Shown here piece by piece: positions 34,503 through 45,720 of a stretch of DNA of 64,000 bases. The DNA is from Siphonodentalium dalli (Eukaryota > Mollusca > Scaphopoda > Gadilida > Siphonodentaliidae), in the NCBI GenBank assembly GCA_032622095.1, contig CP136069.1:203032690-203096689 (forward strand), read 5' to 3'. Position numbers and translations under genes: made by a program. Every line of letters begins with the position of its first letter. Position 1 is the stretch's first letter. The notes below the pieces were generated by a model. That model was not told the DNA's origin, ran no database searches, and was given only the letters and a program-made list of their open reading frames with translations.

Positions 34503-34559
34503 TATATTTATCACAAACACTCGATAATTAATTTGTTCCTTGTGGTGTACACATACAAA

Positions 34560-34705
34560 CAGGGACGTGGCTAGATGGTTCCATTTGGGGAACTGTCCAT
34601 CTTGAAGTTTCCAACTATACCCCCCCCCCCATTTGAACGAGACCAAACTCCCAGGTTTACTCTCCCCCACCTTTCCCCCGGGGTTGGAACCTGGACAACT
34701 GGTAT
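34560..34705 (+). mobile_element. Fragment of a CAGGGACGTGGCTAG-ended element 3' of copy B
   Basis: Counterpart of 7456-7625, ending in GGGGTTGGAACC and then joined to the truncated element at 34706. Confidence 0.65.
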
Positions 34706-35037
34706 ATGAACTATGAACATGTTGTTTTTGTTGAGGTACCGACGTGTTTTCTATGCTTAAGTTTCATCTGGACTGTGCTGCAAAGTCTATTATTTTCATT
34801 GGAAGGGTAATAACTCTATATCTTAATTTGAATTATCTTGCATTCTGGGAGCGAAACGAGGGAAATGTTTCTATGATTTCAGCTATTTTCTGTTAATCTG
34901 TGGGCACCTTTTGAGACACAGACGTTCCAAATGGTAATGAATTATAGTAATTGAATCATATTTTATGTCATAGATTGTTATTAAAACCGTATATCAATAA
35001 AACATAATAATCGGTGATTCGAAAATTAAATGAGCCT
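34706..35037. mobile_element. 5'-truncated copy of the 9980-10397 element
   Basis: It starts at GAACATGTTGTTTTTGTTGA, which is internal in unit A, and ends with the intact CGAAAATTAAATGAGCC before TTAA (35038-35041), followed by ATGTACTCAATCCG. The missing left part shows that unit B carries a deletion equivalent to about 7613-10075. Confidence 0.8.
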
Positions 35038-35102
35038 TTAAATGTACTCAATCCGTATACAAGCCTATAGAGACTTTATCAGGTTCATCAGCATTCTGTT
35101 AA

Positions 35103-35432
35103 CCCTTTACCCAACAAACCGGCCAAATAAAGCTTCAACAGCCTAAAATATCTTCGGTCTGTCTCAATAACACCATACAAATATGGATATCATTGGAACC
35201 GGCTCCTTGACCACATTGTGATAGTTACAGTTATGCCCTGTGCCAATGCATTCTCTTATATATGCGAGTCGACCATAGGTCGCCTCGCATGTATAAGAGA
35301 ATTCATTGGCCTAAAAAAAATCTTTTTTTTTAACACTTTTTACCATTTTTTCTTACATTCTTTAACAATTTTATAATTTTTCGCATATATAAGAGAATGC
35401 ATTGGCACAGGGCCGTTCTGTTGGGTAAAGGG
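35103..35432. mobile_element. TTAA-flanked element, CCCTTTACCCAACA family, copy 1
   Basis: The ends are CCCTTTACCCAACA and TGTTGGGTAAAGGG, flanked by TTAA (35099-35102 and 35433-35436). The interior has GGAACCGGCTCCTTGACCAC and a 26-bp-stem hairpin (CCAATGCATTCTCTTATATA arms, 35240-35297) plus a half hairpin (35381-35408). No coding capacity. Other members: 51179-51546 and 60979-61370. Confidence 0.92.
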
Positions 35433-35439
35433 TTAAACA

Positions 35440-36520
35440 TAATGACCGAACGCTATATAACTGTTGAGTAAACAGTCACGACTTTGCCGACAGCAAGTTT
35501 GTGTGGGAATTTCCGGGTGTCAGACCGTGTAGCAGAACTGCCATGGTAAACTACCCCACGGCTAGCACACTAGAACAAGAAAACCATAGTCAGAAATGGT
35601 AACGCCACCAAGATAATGGTATTACATATAAATAGAAATTATAAAAAATACATAAAATATTTTGATAACAATTGCGTTTAAACAAGTAATCCTTCAAATT
35701 ATTACTAACAAAGTAAACGACTGTGGGGTCACTCAACAGATTATAAAGACTTGGACATAGTATACTGTAAATACTAAAATTTAAATGAAATAATTAAAAG
35801 ATAAAATTTAGCAAGTAGTAAAAGTTAATTTTCTCATTTTTGTTTTGGTTAAATAAAGCAATAATTTAAATGTAACATTTGGTTTAAAAAAAATGATTGA
35901 CCGTGGCTCTTCCAATAATTGCGCGACTGACCTGGTCAATTGTTCTTAAGAAGTTGTTTTGAGAATTACTATGGAGGGAAATAGTTGTGGCTGTGGCTTC
36001 GCAAGTAATTACCTTGGTGACGTGTTGTTAACAAATCTGAACTCCAGTTAACCAAGGACGCTTCATACCAAATATAAGGTGCATTATTAATTCTTTAGAA
36101 GTTGTTTTAAGATTTACTATGGAGGGAAAGAATTGTGGTGCTGGCTTCGCAACTATTTGACCTCATTGTAACAAATATAAATATTAGTCACTCAGGCAAT
36201 AGATGTATCTATTCTGTATATTAACTTATTGGGTCTTACGTGTCTTGAGATGTCTAAATAGTTTTCGATGGACAGATCGCGCAAGGGACCCACGCCAATA
36301 TTCTCTGTTGGGATTCCAATTGTTGGCTCATTAAATAGGCACATATGCTTAAGATACAGTCGCACGCTCCCGTAAGTCGGGTTTAGATTCCAGTTAATGA
36401 AAATATCATTGAAATAATCGGTTTCCCCCAATAAACATCCATATATTGAATATACATGTTTTGGAGCAGATTGGACGCCATCATGGAATTTATTTTGTTT
36501 TGTTTTCACACATAATTATT
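35440..36520. other. Intergenic, no gene seen
   Basis: It contains the dispersed AAGAAAACCATAGTCAGAAA motif (35578) and a diverged direct repeat with GAAGTTGTTTT and TTACTATGGAGGGAAA (about 35945 and 36098). Confidence 0.5.
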
Positions 36521-36521
36521 A

Positions 36522-37078
36522 GTTATATGGATGGAGTTCTCATTAAACCTCACATCCTTGTATTGGTTACAGTAATACCCAAAGTAATTGACCACTTAAC
36601 CACATCAGAATTATTGGTAATTTTTCAGGATTTGAAGTCCTGAAAATTTACCAATAATTTTGCTGTGGTCAAGTGGTCAATTACTTTGGACATTACTGTA
36701 TAAGGATTGAGTTATCATTAAACCTCAAATCCTTATATTGGTTACAGTAATGCCCAAAGTAATTGACCACTTAACCACAGCAGAATTATGTATTTTTTCA
36801 GCATTTACAATCCTCAAATTACCCATTATTCTGCTGTGGTTAAGTGGTCAATTGCTTTGAACATTACTGTATGATGATTGAGTTATCATTAAACCTCAAA
36901 TCCTTATATTGGTTACAGTAATGCCCAAAGTAATTGACCCTTTAACCACAGCATAATTATGGGTAATTTTTCAGGATTTAGAATCATGAAAAAATACACA
37001 CAATTTTGCTGTGGTTAAGTGATGAATTACTTTGGACATTACTGTATGTAGATGGAGTTAAACCTCACATCAGTGTGT
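36522..37078. mobile_element. Three tandem copies of a TA-flanked palindromic element
   Basis: Palindromes at 36570-36698, 36745-36869 and 36916-37044 begin CAGTAATGCCCAAAGTAATT and end with the inverted sequence ACATTACTG, each between TA dinucleotides. The units, with flank TTAAACCTCAAATCCTTATA, repeat every 170-175 bp, so one insertion was then tandemly amplified. TA plus CAGT ends suggest the Tc1/mariner group. Confidence 0.87.
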
Positions 37079-37329
37079 TGGGGATTTGGACCTTGACTTG
37101 GGACCTTTGGTTTTTAACGCAACAAATGCGCGTACACCTTATACACAAATTTTGTATGTAACCAGAGTTTTTCTTGGATAAGATGAGTTTGAAGCCTGCT
37201 TACATTTCAAAATGTTGTCAGTTTTGTATTGTCTGCAGCGGATCTCGACGCGTTGAAGCAAAAGTTACAAAAGATAAAATGTGTATGTGACGAGACTATA
37301 ATACAAATGAAAAAATAAATTGAGGGAGG

Positions 37330-38060
37330 GGTGGGCGATACAGGGAACTAAGGGTTGAACCGATATAAATTTGTAGAGCAATAACGACCAATGTTGACAT
37401 ATTATGCATATCAACTCTACTGTTGCAACAAGGCTATAAAATAGGGGGGTGTCAGAATCTTAGTCATCTCTATATAGTGCCAGAATAGTCATTTATGGAG
37501 TTCTATAAGATGTTGGGTTGGTTATATGGACTCGGAGAAAAAAGGGGTTTGTACCGATGAAGTTGATGAACTGACATAAATTAGTGGATCGATGTTGCCA
37601 TGTAATGCATCGTGATCGACTGTACTAAAGCAGCAATTATATAAAATTGGGGGGGGGGGGGTCTGAAATTATCTCTATAGTTGGCACCAGGATTATATAG
37701 AAAGGAATAGCAATTGATAATATTTGATATACATATACGGCATACTATAGTAATACCATAGACATATAAGTACAAGTATCACGAGATAAAATATTACGTA
37801 ACATGACTATATACCGATGAAAGAAATAAATAAATTGGACCGGGATTAGAGGTTGGGTTGGTTATATGTGGATAATTGGATATGGAATTCATACCGATCA
37901 AACGATACAAATTAGTGGAGCGATAAAGACCAATGTTGACACTTAGTCAGGCTACGCGGGGGAAATAGGGGTTGATACGATAGACCGAAATAAATTTGTC
38001 GAGTGATAATGACCAATGTTGACGTATAAAGTAACGCGACTGTACTGTCACACAATTATC
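37330..38060. repeat. Diverged tandem repeat with CGATAAAGACCAATGTTGAC
   Basis: Four degenerate units of about 170-220 bp share ATAAATTAGTGGAGCGAT, GACCAATGTTGACATAT and a poly-G stretch. Old and irregular. Confidence 0.65.
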
Positions 38061-38335
38061 AGGTAGAACCGGTCAAATATGACAGGGTACAACACGTAAT
38101 TATTTCCTAGATCGAAGAAATGATTTTTTTTTTCGATGATAAAATTTAACATGGGTTTGCCATTAAAATCGATTTATGTCTATAAAACTGTCATTTTTCA
38201 AAATTTTGAGCTGAAACTTGGTGTGTATGTGTATAATACTACTATATTCTTAAAATGACAGAGTTCAGCGCGTAATTATGTTTTAGATGGAAGAAATTGA
38301 ATTTGTTTTCGATAACAAATTTACACGGCCGTACG
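38060..38335. repeat. Imperfect direct repeat, two units
   Basis: CGCGTAATTATGTTTTAGAT with GGAAGAAATTGAATTTG occurs twice about 180 bp apart (38090 and 38268). Confidence 0.6.
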
Positions 38336-38585
38336 GGTCATTGAGTATGCTCAATTTTTGTAAACAAACTTTTGTCAATAGCCGTTTTGGTCAAACTAAA
38401 CCTTCTTCGACCGGGACAGCAGATCCGAATAGTAGCTAAGATGTATTTAGATAGAATTATCAAAAGAATATGACCGATCAGGGTACATTTTAACAGAATA
38501 GAGTGGAGAAATCTTGGTGATAATTCCAGAAAATAAAGATGTAGGAGAATCACAATTAAACTTCCCACAATGCACTTCACTAAAC

Positions 38586-39035
38586 CAGGGGTTCTCAATG
38601 GGTTACACATTATTTTCAGTCTATCAGATTATTTATATTTTCAACAACAAGTGACTTTAAGTTTACAATTTCAGCCTGTCCTGACTCTATCGATACGATT
38701 TAACACATTTTCAAAAACGTATTATACACCGGTGGCGTTAACTTTACAATTTAAGCATCTACGTGATTCTATCGGTACGATTGAGTAAGGTACACACAAG
38801 AATACATCAGGGGCTCCCAATGGGTTATATATTATTTTCAGTCTATCAAATTATTTATATTTTCAACAACATATTATTACATCGGTGACTTTAAGTTTAC
38901 AATTTCAGCCTGTCCTGACTCTATCGATACGATTTATCATATTTCATAAACATATTATACACCGGTGGCGTTAACGTTACAATTTCGGCATCTACGTGAT
39001 TATATCGGTACGATTGAGTAAGGTACACAAAATCT
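38586..39035. repeat. About 226-bp direct duplication
   Basis: Two consecutive copies of GTTCTCAATGGGTTACACAT, CCTGTCCTGACTCTATCGAT, TATTATACACCGGTGGCGTT and CGGTACGATTGAGTAAGGTA. The last blocks are the inverse of the dispersed repeat at 29463 and 30905. Confidence 0.88.
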
Positions 39036-39228
39036 CCAAGAATACATTCGCCCTGTACACCACACAATATCAAACTCACAGAAGCTAGAAACACCACAGG
39101 TGGCGTAATGACAGAGAAAAGGTCAGAGTAATGCACTGGCAGTTGGACCAAGAAGGTCTTTTAGAACGTCAACTAGGGATTGCTGATCTGTTTTTCTCTT
39201 AATATTTTCCATCCCGGATGTATGGGGT

Positions 39229-39307
39229 TATATAAGCGCAGTTATCCGCTGGGAATTCATTTCATTTCACAGTCGTGTTTTGATCGATTCCTTGAAGAAT
39301 ATAACAA
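39229..39307 (+). promoter_or_regulatory. Candidate TATA promoter and noncoding first exon, third unit
   Basis: TATATAAG at 39229-39236, an initiator-like TCATTTC 28 bases on (A at 39259), exon to 39307, consensus donor AACAA|GTGAGT. Homologous to 22159-22241 for over 200 bp. It lies 490 bases upstream of the broken third copy. Confidence 0.48.
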
Positions 39308-39439
39308 GTGAGTTTTTTTTTATTATAGGCCAAAACCACCCTGGTTAAGTGGTCCTGCTAATTTGCTATGATGTTGGTGGGTCCTGCTGAAATGCTAAGA
39401 TGCTGTTATAGGGCAAACTTATCACGGGGGTATATCCGT

Positions 39440-39592
39440 ATCATTCGGCCTTATTTTGATAATGTGGCCTTGTCAATAATAATCCGGCCTGGTCAATGAT
39501 AATCCGGTCTGGCCTTGTCAATGATAATCCGGCCTTAAAAGTCAATGATAATCCGGGCCTGGCCTTGTCAATGATAATCCGCGGCCTTGTAA
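39440..39592. repeat. Short GTCAATGATAATCCGGCCTT repeat
   Basis: About six units of 19-30 bp with variable spacing. Confidence 0.9.
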
Positions 39593-39597
39593 ATATA

Positions 39598-39651
39598 ATG
39601 GAGGTATCGGAGACACTATATACTATCGGAGTAAACATGATGAACGATGAG
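39598..39651 (+). CDS. Possible small exon ending in a consensus donor
   Basis: An 18-codon frame from an ATG ends GATGAG|GTAAGTG, an ideal 5' splice site, between the third promoter cassette and the exon 3 remnant. It resembles no part of copies A or B. Chance is likely. Confidence 0.15.
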
Positions 39652-39793
39652 GTAAGTGTACATATTTTACATATAGCCACATCATATTCGTGATATTCCG
39701 ATAGATAACGCGGCCACCATAATACATCATCAGCAATGTTTGGAGAGTAAGTCGCCATGACTTTTACCCCTTTCACATAATAACATATATGGT

Positions 39794-39980
39794 CATCAAT
39801 GGAGTGGCGGTCTGCTGCGCCAACTGCGCGAAAAGAGGCCTCATTTTATCACCCACCCGATGGCGATCAATTGAGAAATACATTGATTAAATATATTTGT
39901 CACAAACACTTGATAATTAACTTTTTCCCTGAGGATGTACAATCATGGACGTGGCTAGTGTCTCCGTTGGGGAGTTGTCC
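39794..39980 (+). pseudogene. Third family copy: broken exon 3 remnant
   Basis: Homology begins abruptly inside exon 3 at INGVAVCCANC and runs through RGLILSPTR in frame. About 55 bp covering the final C-x-C, the stop and early 3' flank are then deleted, so the frame reads on to a TAA at 39888-39890. The 3' flank (TTGATTAAATATATTTGTCA and later) and the CATGGACGTGGCTAG fragment at 39944 are still recognisable. The first cysteines, exon 2 and exon 1 are missing. It is more diverged from A and B than they are from each other. It carries the short form of the loop, like copy B. Confidence 0.85.
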
Positions 39981-40110
39981 TCCTTGAGATTTCCAACTAT
40001 ATACCCCCCCCCCCCCCCAACCAGACCAAACTCCCAGAATCGTTTACCCCATTTCAGACCCAAAGTAGAAACATATGCAAAAATAATAACAAATTCCCCA
40101 CTATTTACTC

Positions 40111-40510
40111 AAGCCTGAGTTTAGTATCACCAAATTCAACCTCTGGGGACCTCATTCTGCTTAGGCCTCATCTTCTCTGGAAAGTTTTTTATTATCAAAT
40201 TTCTATAGAAACATCTTTACATAGATTATATTTCTATAGATACTATTTCTTTTTTAATTTAGTTTTTCTGTATGCCCAAATTGGCAGAGGACACATTGCA
40301 TAATCGAGGTTCCCAATTGGTGTACATCACAATATTCACCATTTGGGAACTTCAATCTGAGTCTATGTCTCCCATAGCAGATGAGGCCATGCAGAATGAG
40401 TTCACCAGAGGGTGAATTTGGTGATGCTAGCCATTATGCGGGGTAGCGTCACTAAATTCACCCCTGGGGACCTCATTCTGCAAATGACAGGCACACTAAA
40501 CTCAGACTTG
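40111..40510. mobile_element. Palindromic miniature element, AAGCCTG family, variant copy
   Basis: The ends AAGCCTGAGTTTAGT and ACTAAACTCAGACTT surround GGGGACCTCATTCTGC blocks, and a near-palindrome at 40392-40480 (TTCACCAGAGGGTGAATTTG against its complement). Diverged from the three other members. Confidence 0.75.
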
Positions 40511-40726
40511 TATTTACTGGTTGGAAGGTCAACCAATGGGAACAGTTTTAACATATATATGGTGAAAATTCAAACTAATGGAATATGGAATTCACCTCCA
40601 GAATTTTGACATGTAGCACTTAAAACTGCGGAACAGGGTCAGGATGAATTCAATATGGCTGCGACTTAGTGATCTCGCTTATTATAACACTGAAAAAACA
40701 ATGCTTAGTCAATACCTGTTCCTTAA

Positions 40727-40981
40727 TCCTTTCGTGACTGGAGCTGTGCTGGTGCAGCATTAAAGATCCTGTGTCATTGCATTATCTTGTATATGCGAGT
40801 CTCCCATAGGGAGTCTCGCATATATAAGAGGATGCACTGGCATACAAGGTCAAGTTAAATATTGTTAGGCCAATGCTTTCTCTTATATATGTGAGGCTCC
40901 CTATATAAGACTCGCATATATTAAAGAATGCATTGGCACAGGGTTTTCCCCAAATTTCAGGAAGCTCCAGTCATGGAAGGG
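40727..40981. mobile_element. TTAA-flanked element, CCTTTCRTGACTGGAGCT family
   Basis: The left end TCCTTTCGTGACTGGAGCT and right end AGCTCCAGTCATGGAAGG lie between TTAA at 40723-40726 and 40982-40985. It contains two hairpins of the GCATTCTCTTATATATGCGA type (40775-40841 and 40868-40938). Degraded relatives: 56267 and 58486-58734. Confidence 0.88.
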
Positions 40982-40987
40982 TTAAAG

Positions 40988-41074
40988 ACATATTATGGAC
41001 TTGTTCGAGTTCGTGAAACTTATAAGTTAGTATTCAGTCATTTTGCCAACCTGGAGAATGTAGCATTCTACTAA
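40988..41074 (+). pseudogene. C-terminal coding-like fragment, copy 1
   Basis: The frame reads TYYGLVRVRETYKLV then a diverged stretch ending NVAFY and stop (41072-41074). The same frame and stop are kept at 61461-61550. No upstream part is recognisable; the element at 40727-40981 abuts it. Family unknown. Confidence 0.35.
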
Positions 41075-41612
41075 TATCGTCGAAAATATCGAAGAAATCA
41101 ACCATACCACTCAATAGCAAACATCTTTAATAATGTAATCCAGTGTAGGTGAAGGTCCCAGCTTCATTACGCGCGCCGCGTGTATATTGGTCTACAAATT
41201 CTTGTTTCGCCTGAGCGCTGCAATGGCGCATGGGGATTCTATTTATAGAATGTTAATTATTGAGACACATTAAAAGTTGAAGTGCGACCCGAGGCCGAGT
41301 TGTAGTGAGACCCCGAGCCCGGTAAAAGGTGTAGTTGAGAATTTCAATTTCGTTTATTGGCGTCTACATTATGTCAATAATGTTGATTTTTTGTTTGTGA
41401 AAAGCTATGCCAATTACAAATAACAGAAATGAAAAAGATTCTATAATTACAATCATGGGTATATAATATATGATCTTGAGCGAGTTACCATTTCTGACTA
41501 TGGTTTTCTTGTACCAAATGTCACTGAGATCCTGTAACATGGCTGAGATATTCAGGTGAACCGTCCACAAAAGGACTATTCCTAAATAAACAAGGGATAA
41601 CTCTAGAACATA

Positions 41613-41823
41613 CAGTAATGCCCTAAGTAATCGACTTCTTAACCACAGCAGAATTATGGGTAACTTTTCAGGATTTAGTCGGAAATATGGCTTGTTGCCA
41701 TTCATCGGAAAGCTCTCTGGGAGAGCTTTCCGATGAATGGCAGCAAGCCATATTTACGACTAAATCCTGAAAAGTTATCCATAATTCTTGTGGTTAAGGG
41801 GTCGATTACTTAGGGCATTACTG
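41613..41823. mobile_element. 211-bp near-perfect hairpin element flanked by TA
   Basis: It begins CAGTAATGCCCTAAGTAATC and ends with the inverse, GGGCATTACTG, between TA dinucleotides. The two arms of about 105 bp differ at only a few positions and meet at AGCTCTCTGGGAGAGCT. A relative is at 51740-51951; halves remain at 43674-43783 and 44383-44460. Confidence 0.93.
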
Positions 41824-41998
41824 TACTGTCTGTACAATGTAAACAATTTCATTGAGTAATCCTGATGGCGACCTCCGTAACAAACCTCAAAATAATGTGT
41901 CTTTTATTAGCTTTATACCGAGTTCCTGCGAAGCTTTGATTTGAATTTGAAATTGCGTCCAAGCTTCAATTTGGTTTGATGCTAAACTCATTGTTTTG

Positions 41999-43065
41999 AA
42001 AATCAAGTCCGCTGGTAACTGTGTAGCTATAAAACTATAGTAGTCAGATTAAAATCAAATCCGCTGGTCAGCCTATAGCTATAAAACTATAGTAGTCAGA
42101 TTAAAATCATATCCGCTGATCAGCCTATAGCTATAAAACTATAGTAGTCAGATTCAAATCAAATCCGCTGGTCAGCATATAGCTATAAAACTATAGTAGT
42201 CAGATTAAAATCATATCCGCTGGTCAGCATATAGCTATAAAACTACAGTAGTCAGATTCAAATCAAATCCGCTGATCAGCCTATAGCTATAAAACTATAG
42301 TAGTCAGATTCAAATCATATCCGCTGATCAGCCTATAGCTATAAAACTACAGTAGTCAGATTAAAATCATATCTGCTGATCAGCCTATAGCTATAAAACT
42401 ATAGTAGTTAGATTAAAATCATATCTGCTGATCAGCCTATAGCTATAAAACTATAGTAGTCAGATTAAAATAAAGTCTGCTGGTCAGCCTATAGCTATAA
42501 AACTATAGTAGTCAGATTCAAATCATATCCGCTGATCAGCCTATAGCTATAAAACTACAGTAGTCAGATTAAAATCATATCTGCTGATCAGCCTATAGCT
42601 ATAAAACTATAGTAGTTAGATTAAAATCATATCTGCTGATCAGCCTATAGCTATAAAACTATAGTAGTCAGATTAAAATAAAGTCTGCTGGTCAGCATAT
42701 AGCTATAAAACTACAGTAGTCAGATTAAAATCATATCTGCTGGTCAGCATATAGCTATAAAACTATAGTAGTCAGATTCAAATAAAGTCTGCTGGTCAGC
42801 ATATAGCTATAAAACTATAGTAGTCAGATTCAAATAAAGTCTGCTGGTCACCTTATAGCTATAAAACTACAGTAGTCAGATTAAAATAAAGTCTGCTGGT
42901 CAGCATATAGCTATAAAACTACAGTAGTCAGATTAAAATCATATCTGCTGGTCAGCATATAGCTATAAAACTATAGTAGTCAGATTCAAATAAAGTCTGC
43001 TGGTCAGCATATAGCTATAAAACTATAGTAGTCAGATTCAAATAAAGTCTGCTGGTCACTGTATA
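41999..43065. repeat. 52-bp minisatellite, about 20 units
   Basis: The unit contains TATAGCTATAAAACTATAGT followed by AGTCAGATT, AAATC and CCGCTGGTCAGC. The core CTATAGTAG/TATAGCTATA is itself partly palindromic. Variants (CCGCTG or CTGCTG, CATATC or AAAGTC) come in runs. Confidence 0.96.
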
Positions 43066-43305
43066 GCTTTAATATAAAGCAATAGATCAAAAACAATATC
43101 TTTGGATGAATTCAACAATGAAATGGGATAAAATCAGCATATGAGGCTAAATCACAACAGTGTGAGAGACTTAAATCACACCACCGTGGGAGACCAAATT
43201 CAGCATGTGAGGCTAAATCCAAAAAATTACATTTATTTACAAATTATGCTTAACTTTAAAGATGGTCTAGATGTAACATTAAAAAAAAAACTCTTCCTGT
43301 AACAC

Positions 43306-43673
43306 CAAGCCTGCAAATAGTGTGTCTGTCATTTGCAGAATGAGGACCCCAGAGGGTGAATTTAGTAATGCTAACCCACACAGTGGGCTAGCATCACCAA
43401 ATTCACCCTCTGGAGACCTCATTCTGCTTAGGCCTCCTCTTCTGGGAAGTATCTATAGTATAAAATTAACATTGTTTTTAGTTACTTTTTCCATTCTAGG
43501 AAGTTTCTATATCCCCTAATTTGCAGAAGATAAAATTCATAATTGAGGTGCCCTATGGGTGAACATCACCAACTTCAACTGGGGAACTTCAATCTGATCC
43601 TAGGTCTGCCATATCAGTTGACGGCATAAGCAGAATGAGGTCCCCAGAGGGTGAATTTAGTGATGCTAGCCTA
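43306..43673. mobile_element. Palindromic miniature element, CAAGCCTGCAAATAG family, truncated
   Basis: It starts CAAGCCTGCAAATAGTGTGT, then a palindrome of about 115 bp (GAGGACCCCAGAGGGTGAAT against its complement near 43400-43430). The right half is cut at 43673 by a half TA-hairpin element. Confidence 0.85.
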
Positions 43674-43783
43674 TCCCCGAGAGCATTCCGATGAATGGCA
43701 ACAAGCCATATTTCCGACTAAATCCTGAAAAGTTACCCATAATTCTGCTGTGGTTAAGGAGTCGATTACTTAGGGCATTACTG
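43674..43783. mobile_element. Right half of a TA-flanked hairpin element
   Basis: From CGAGAGCATTCCGATGAATG to GGGCATTACTGTA, matching the right arm of 41613-41823. It interrupts the preceding element. Confidence 0.85.
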
Positions 43784-43789
43784 TAGCTA

Positions 43790-44380
43790 TCAGTTAGAAT
43801 GCTTACATTTTGAGACCTAAAGGATGGAAATCCATATTTGAAATAAACAAAGTAGAACTGAAAATGCAAATAAACGACTCCTTAAAGACACGGTTGGCCT
43901 TGGCGGTGGGTATCCTGTGAAAATATCTCCACCCGTCAAAAACCGCCACAAACAGAAAGAACATCAAAATGTAGATAGACTTTGTCCGTATACAAATAAG
44001 AAATATCGCATAAACAGTATGTTATGGTCATATGTTTGACCATTGTTATGTAAACAAAAGCATAAAAAGTAACTTTTCTGGTGTTTGTTTATATTATGAT
44101 GGTAAACATAAAGAGCGTTCTTTGTTTGTGAATACCTGATATGGAACTAATAAAGAGCGTTTATGCCATTTGTGTGCGATTAACCAGTAGCATTGCACTG
44201 TCTTCTGTAACACAATCAGGCTCTTGCTTAGGTAAAAAATAGTAGGTCTTTATGATAACATGCTGTTTATGCGATGGTCATGGTATATATGAACGGAACT
44301 GTATGCGTTTTAATGTTTTAATGTTTACGATGTTTGGAACAAATATGAATATTTTCGACAATTAAGGCCGCATGTGCCTT
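43790..44380. other. Spacer, no gene seen
   Basis: AT-rich sequence with two ATAAAGAGCGTT(T/C) occurrences (44109 and 44151). Nothing else recognised. Confidence 0.5.
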
Positions 44381-44382
44381 TA

Positions 44383-44460
44383 ACCACAGCAATATTATGG
44401 GTAATTTTTCAGGATTTAGTCGGAACTATGGCTTGTTGCCATTCATCGGAAAGCTCTCGG
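44383..44460. mobile_element. Left half of a TA-flanked hairpin element
   Basis: CCACAGCAATATTATGGGTA to GGAAAGCTCTCGG matches the left arm of 41613-41823, without the outer end. Confidence 0.85.
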
Positions 44461-44574
44461 TACCTCAATAAAATCAACATGCTCAAAGTTTATTACACCA
44501 GATAAGTTGATAATACAATGTTTTGGAGCTTCCTCTTTCAAATGTTATATAATATTGGATATAGTGTTGAAACG

Positions 44575-45430
44575 ATTAATCGACTAGTCGAAGTCGACGC
44601 GATTATTAAATTAGTCGATCCCGAAATCTGCTAGTCAATTAGTCGGGGAAAAGCACTACCTATGTGCTAACATGGCAGCAGCGCCATTGCACGGCCATAT
44701 TATCACGTAATCTAACAGTTAACACATATTAACTTCTTTAAGCCTTATTGCATTGTTCCTTAACGATGCCGCTGCCATCAGTCATGCACGGGCGGTGAAC
44801 TCCATGACCTGAACTGAACCCAATGTAGGCGCGGTTTCTTTTATGTTGATCATCAAAGACACGAAGTGTCGCTGCCGACTGAACACTGTCTAGTTCGATG
44901 TGACGCAATTGACCAGTGATAACTTCTCACTGTGGCACATGTAATACTAGAGTAATGATGCAACAAAATGGCTTCAATGATACGAAACATAATTCGCGAC
45001 AAGTCAAGCTGGTAAAGTCAACTCAGTAACTGCCCCCGCGACATGAGGCGCCTATTCAGAGAGACAATAGAACACACCCAACATCTCGTTAGCGAGACTT
45101 ACGAACGAGACCTGCCTATTTATTTCCTGGTTACCGGCGACAATTTTAATTAAATAGAATGTTTTTATTACCTGCATTCCCCAAACTGTGAGATTATATG
45201 GAGGTTGCAGGAGAGCCGGGTTTAAGACATCAAATTGGGAGACTCACGGGCAAAACGGGAGATTATATAGTTCACGTGCTTTCCATTTGAACGTTCTGAA
45301 ACGAAGAGTTGGATACTCAAAACTGCGATGCCACATGGCCCATTTTATACGTCATATGGGCATAGAAACGGGAACTCTAAGGGGTCCGATTTGTCGACTA
45401 GTAGTCAATTACCAATTAGTCAATTATATT
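44575..45430. mobile_element. Possible hAT-like element rich in TAGTCGA
   Basis: It starts near ATTAATCGACTAGTCGAAGT and has TAGTCGA/TTAGTC repeats at both edges (44577-44645 and 45393-45425). Clean inverted ends and target duplication are not visible. A 140-codon frame at 45188-45610 crosses the right edge and is not credible. Confidence 0.35.
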
Positions 45431-45720
45431 TTACCCAGCAGGCACATTTTTATATTTATATTTTACCTACACAATTACTCAGCAGGCATGTTTTTATTCC
45501 CATTAATTTGTATCACCAAAAATTCCCAGCAGGCAAGTTTTTATATGTTCACTCACTGGTTCACTCACAAACTCTCAAAAACATTGTTGGGTGTGAAAAA
45601 TGATGTTTAATGATTAAGTGTTAATACAATTTTAATGTAACAATCTGTTGTACAACAAAAGTACATACAGTTTAAACAAACCAAAAGGAAAACTTTAATA
45701 CTATCAGAAATCGCAAAGGG

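Noticed and set aside
39799-39987. 62-codon frame starting MEWRS in the third family copy
   Set aside because: It is out of frame with the family exon 3; the homologous frame is the one described as a pseudogene.
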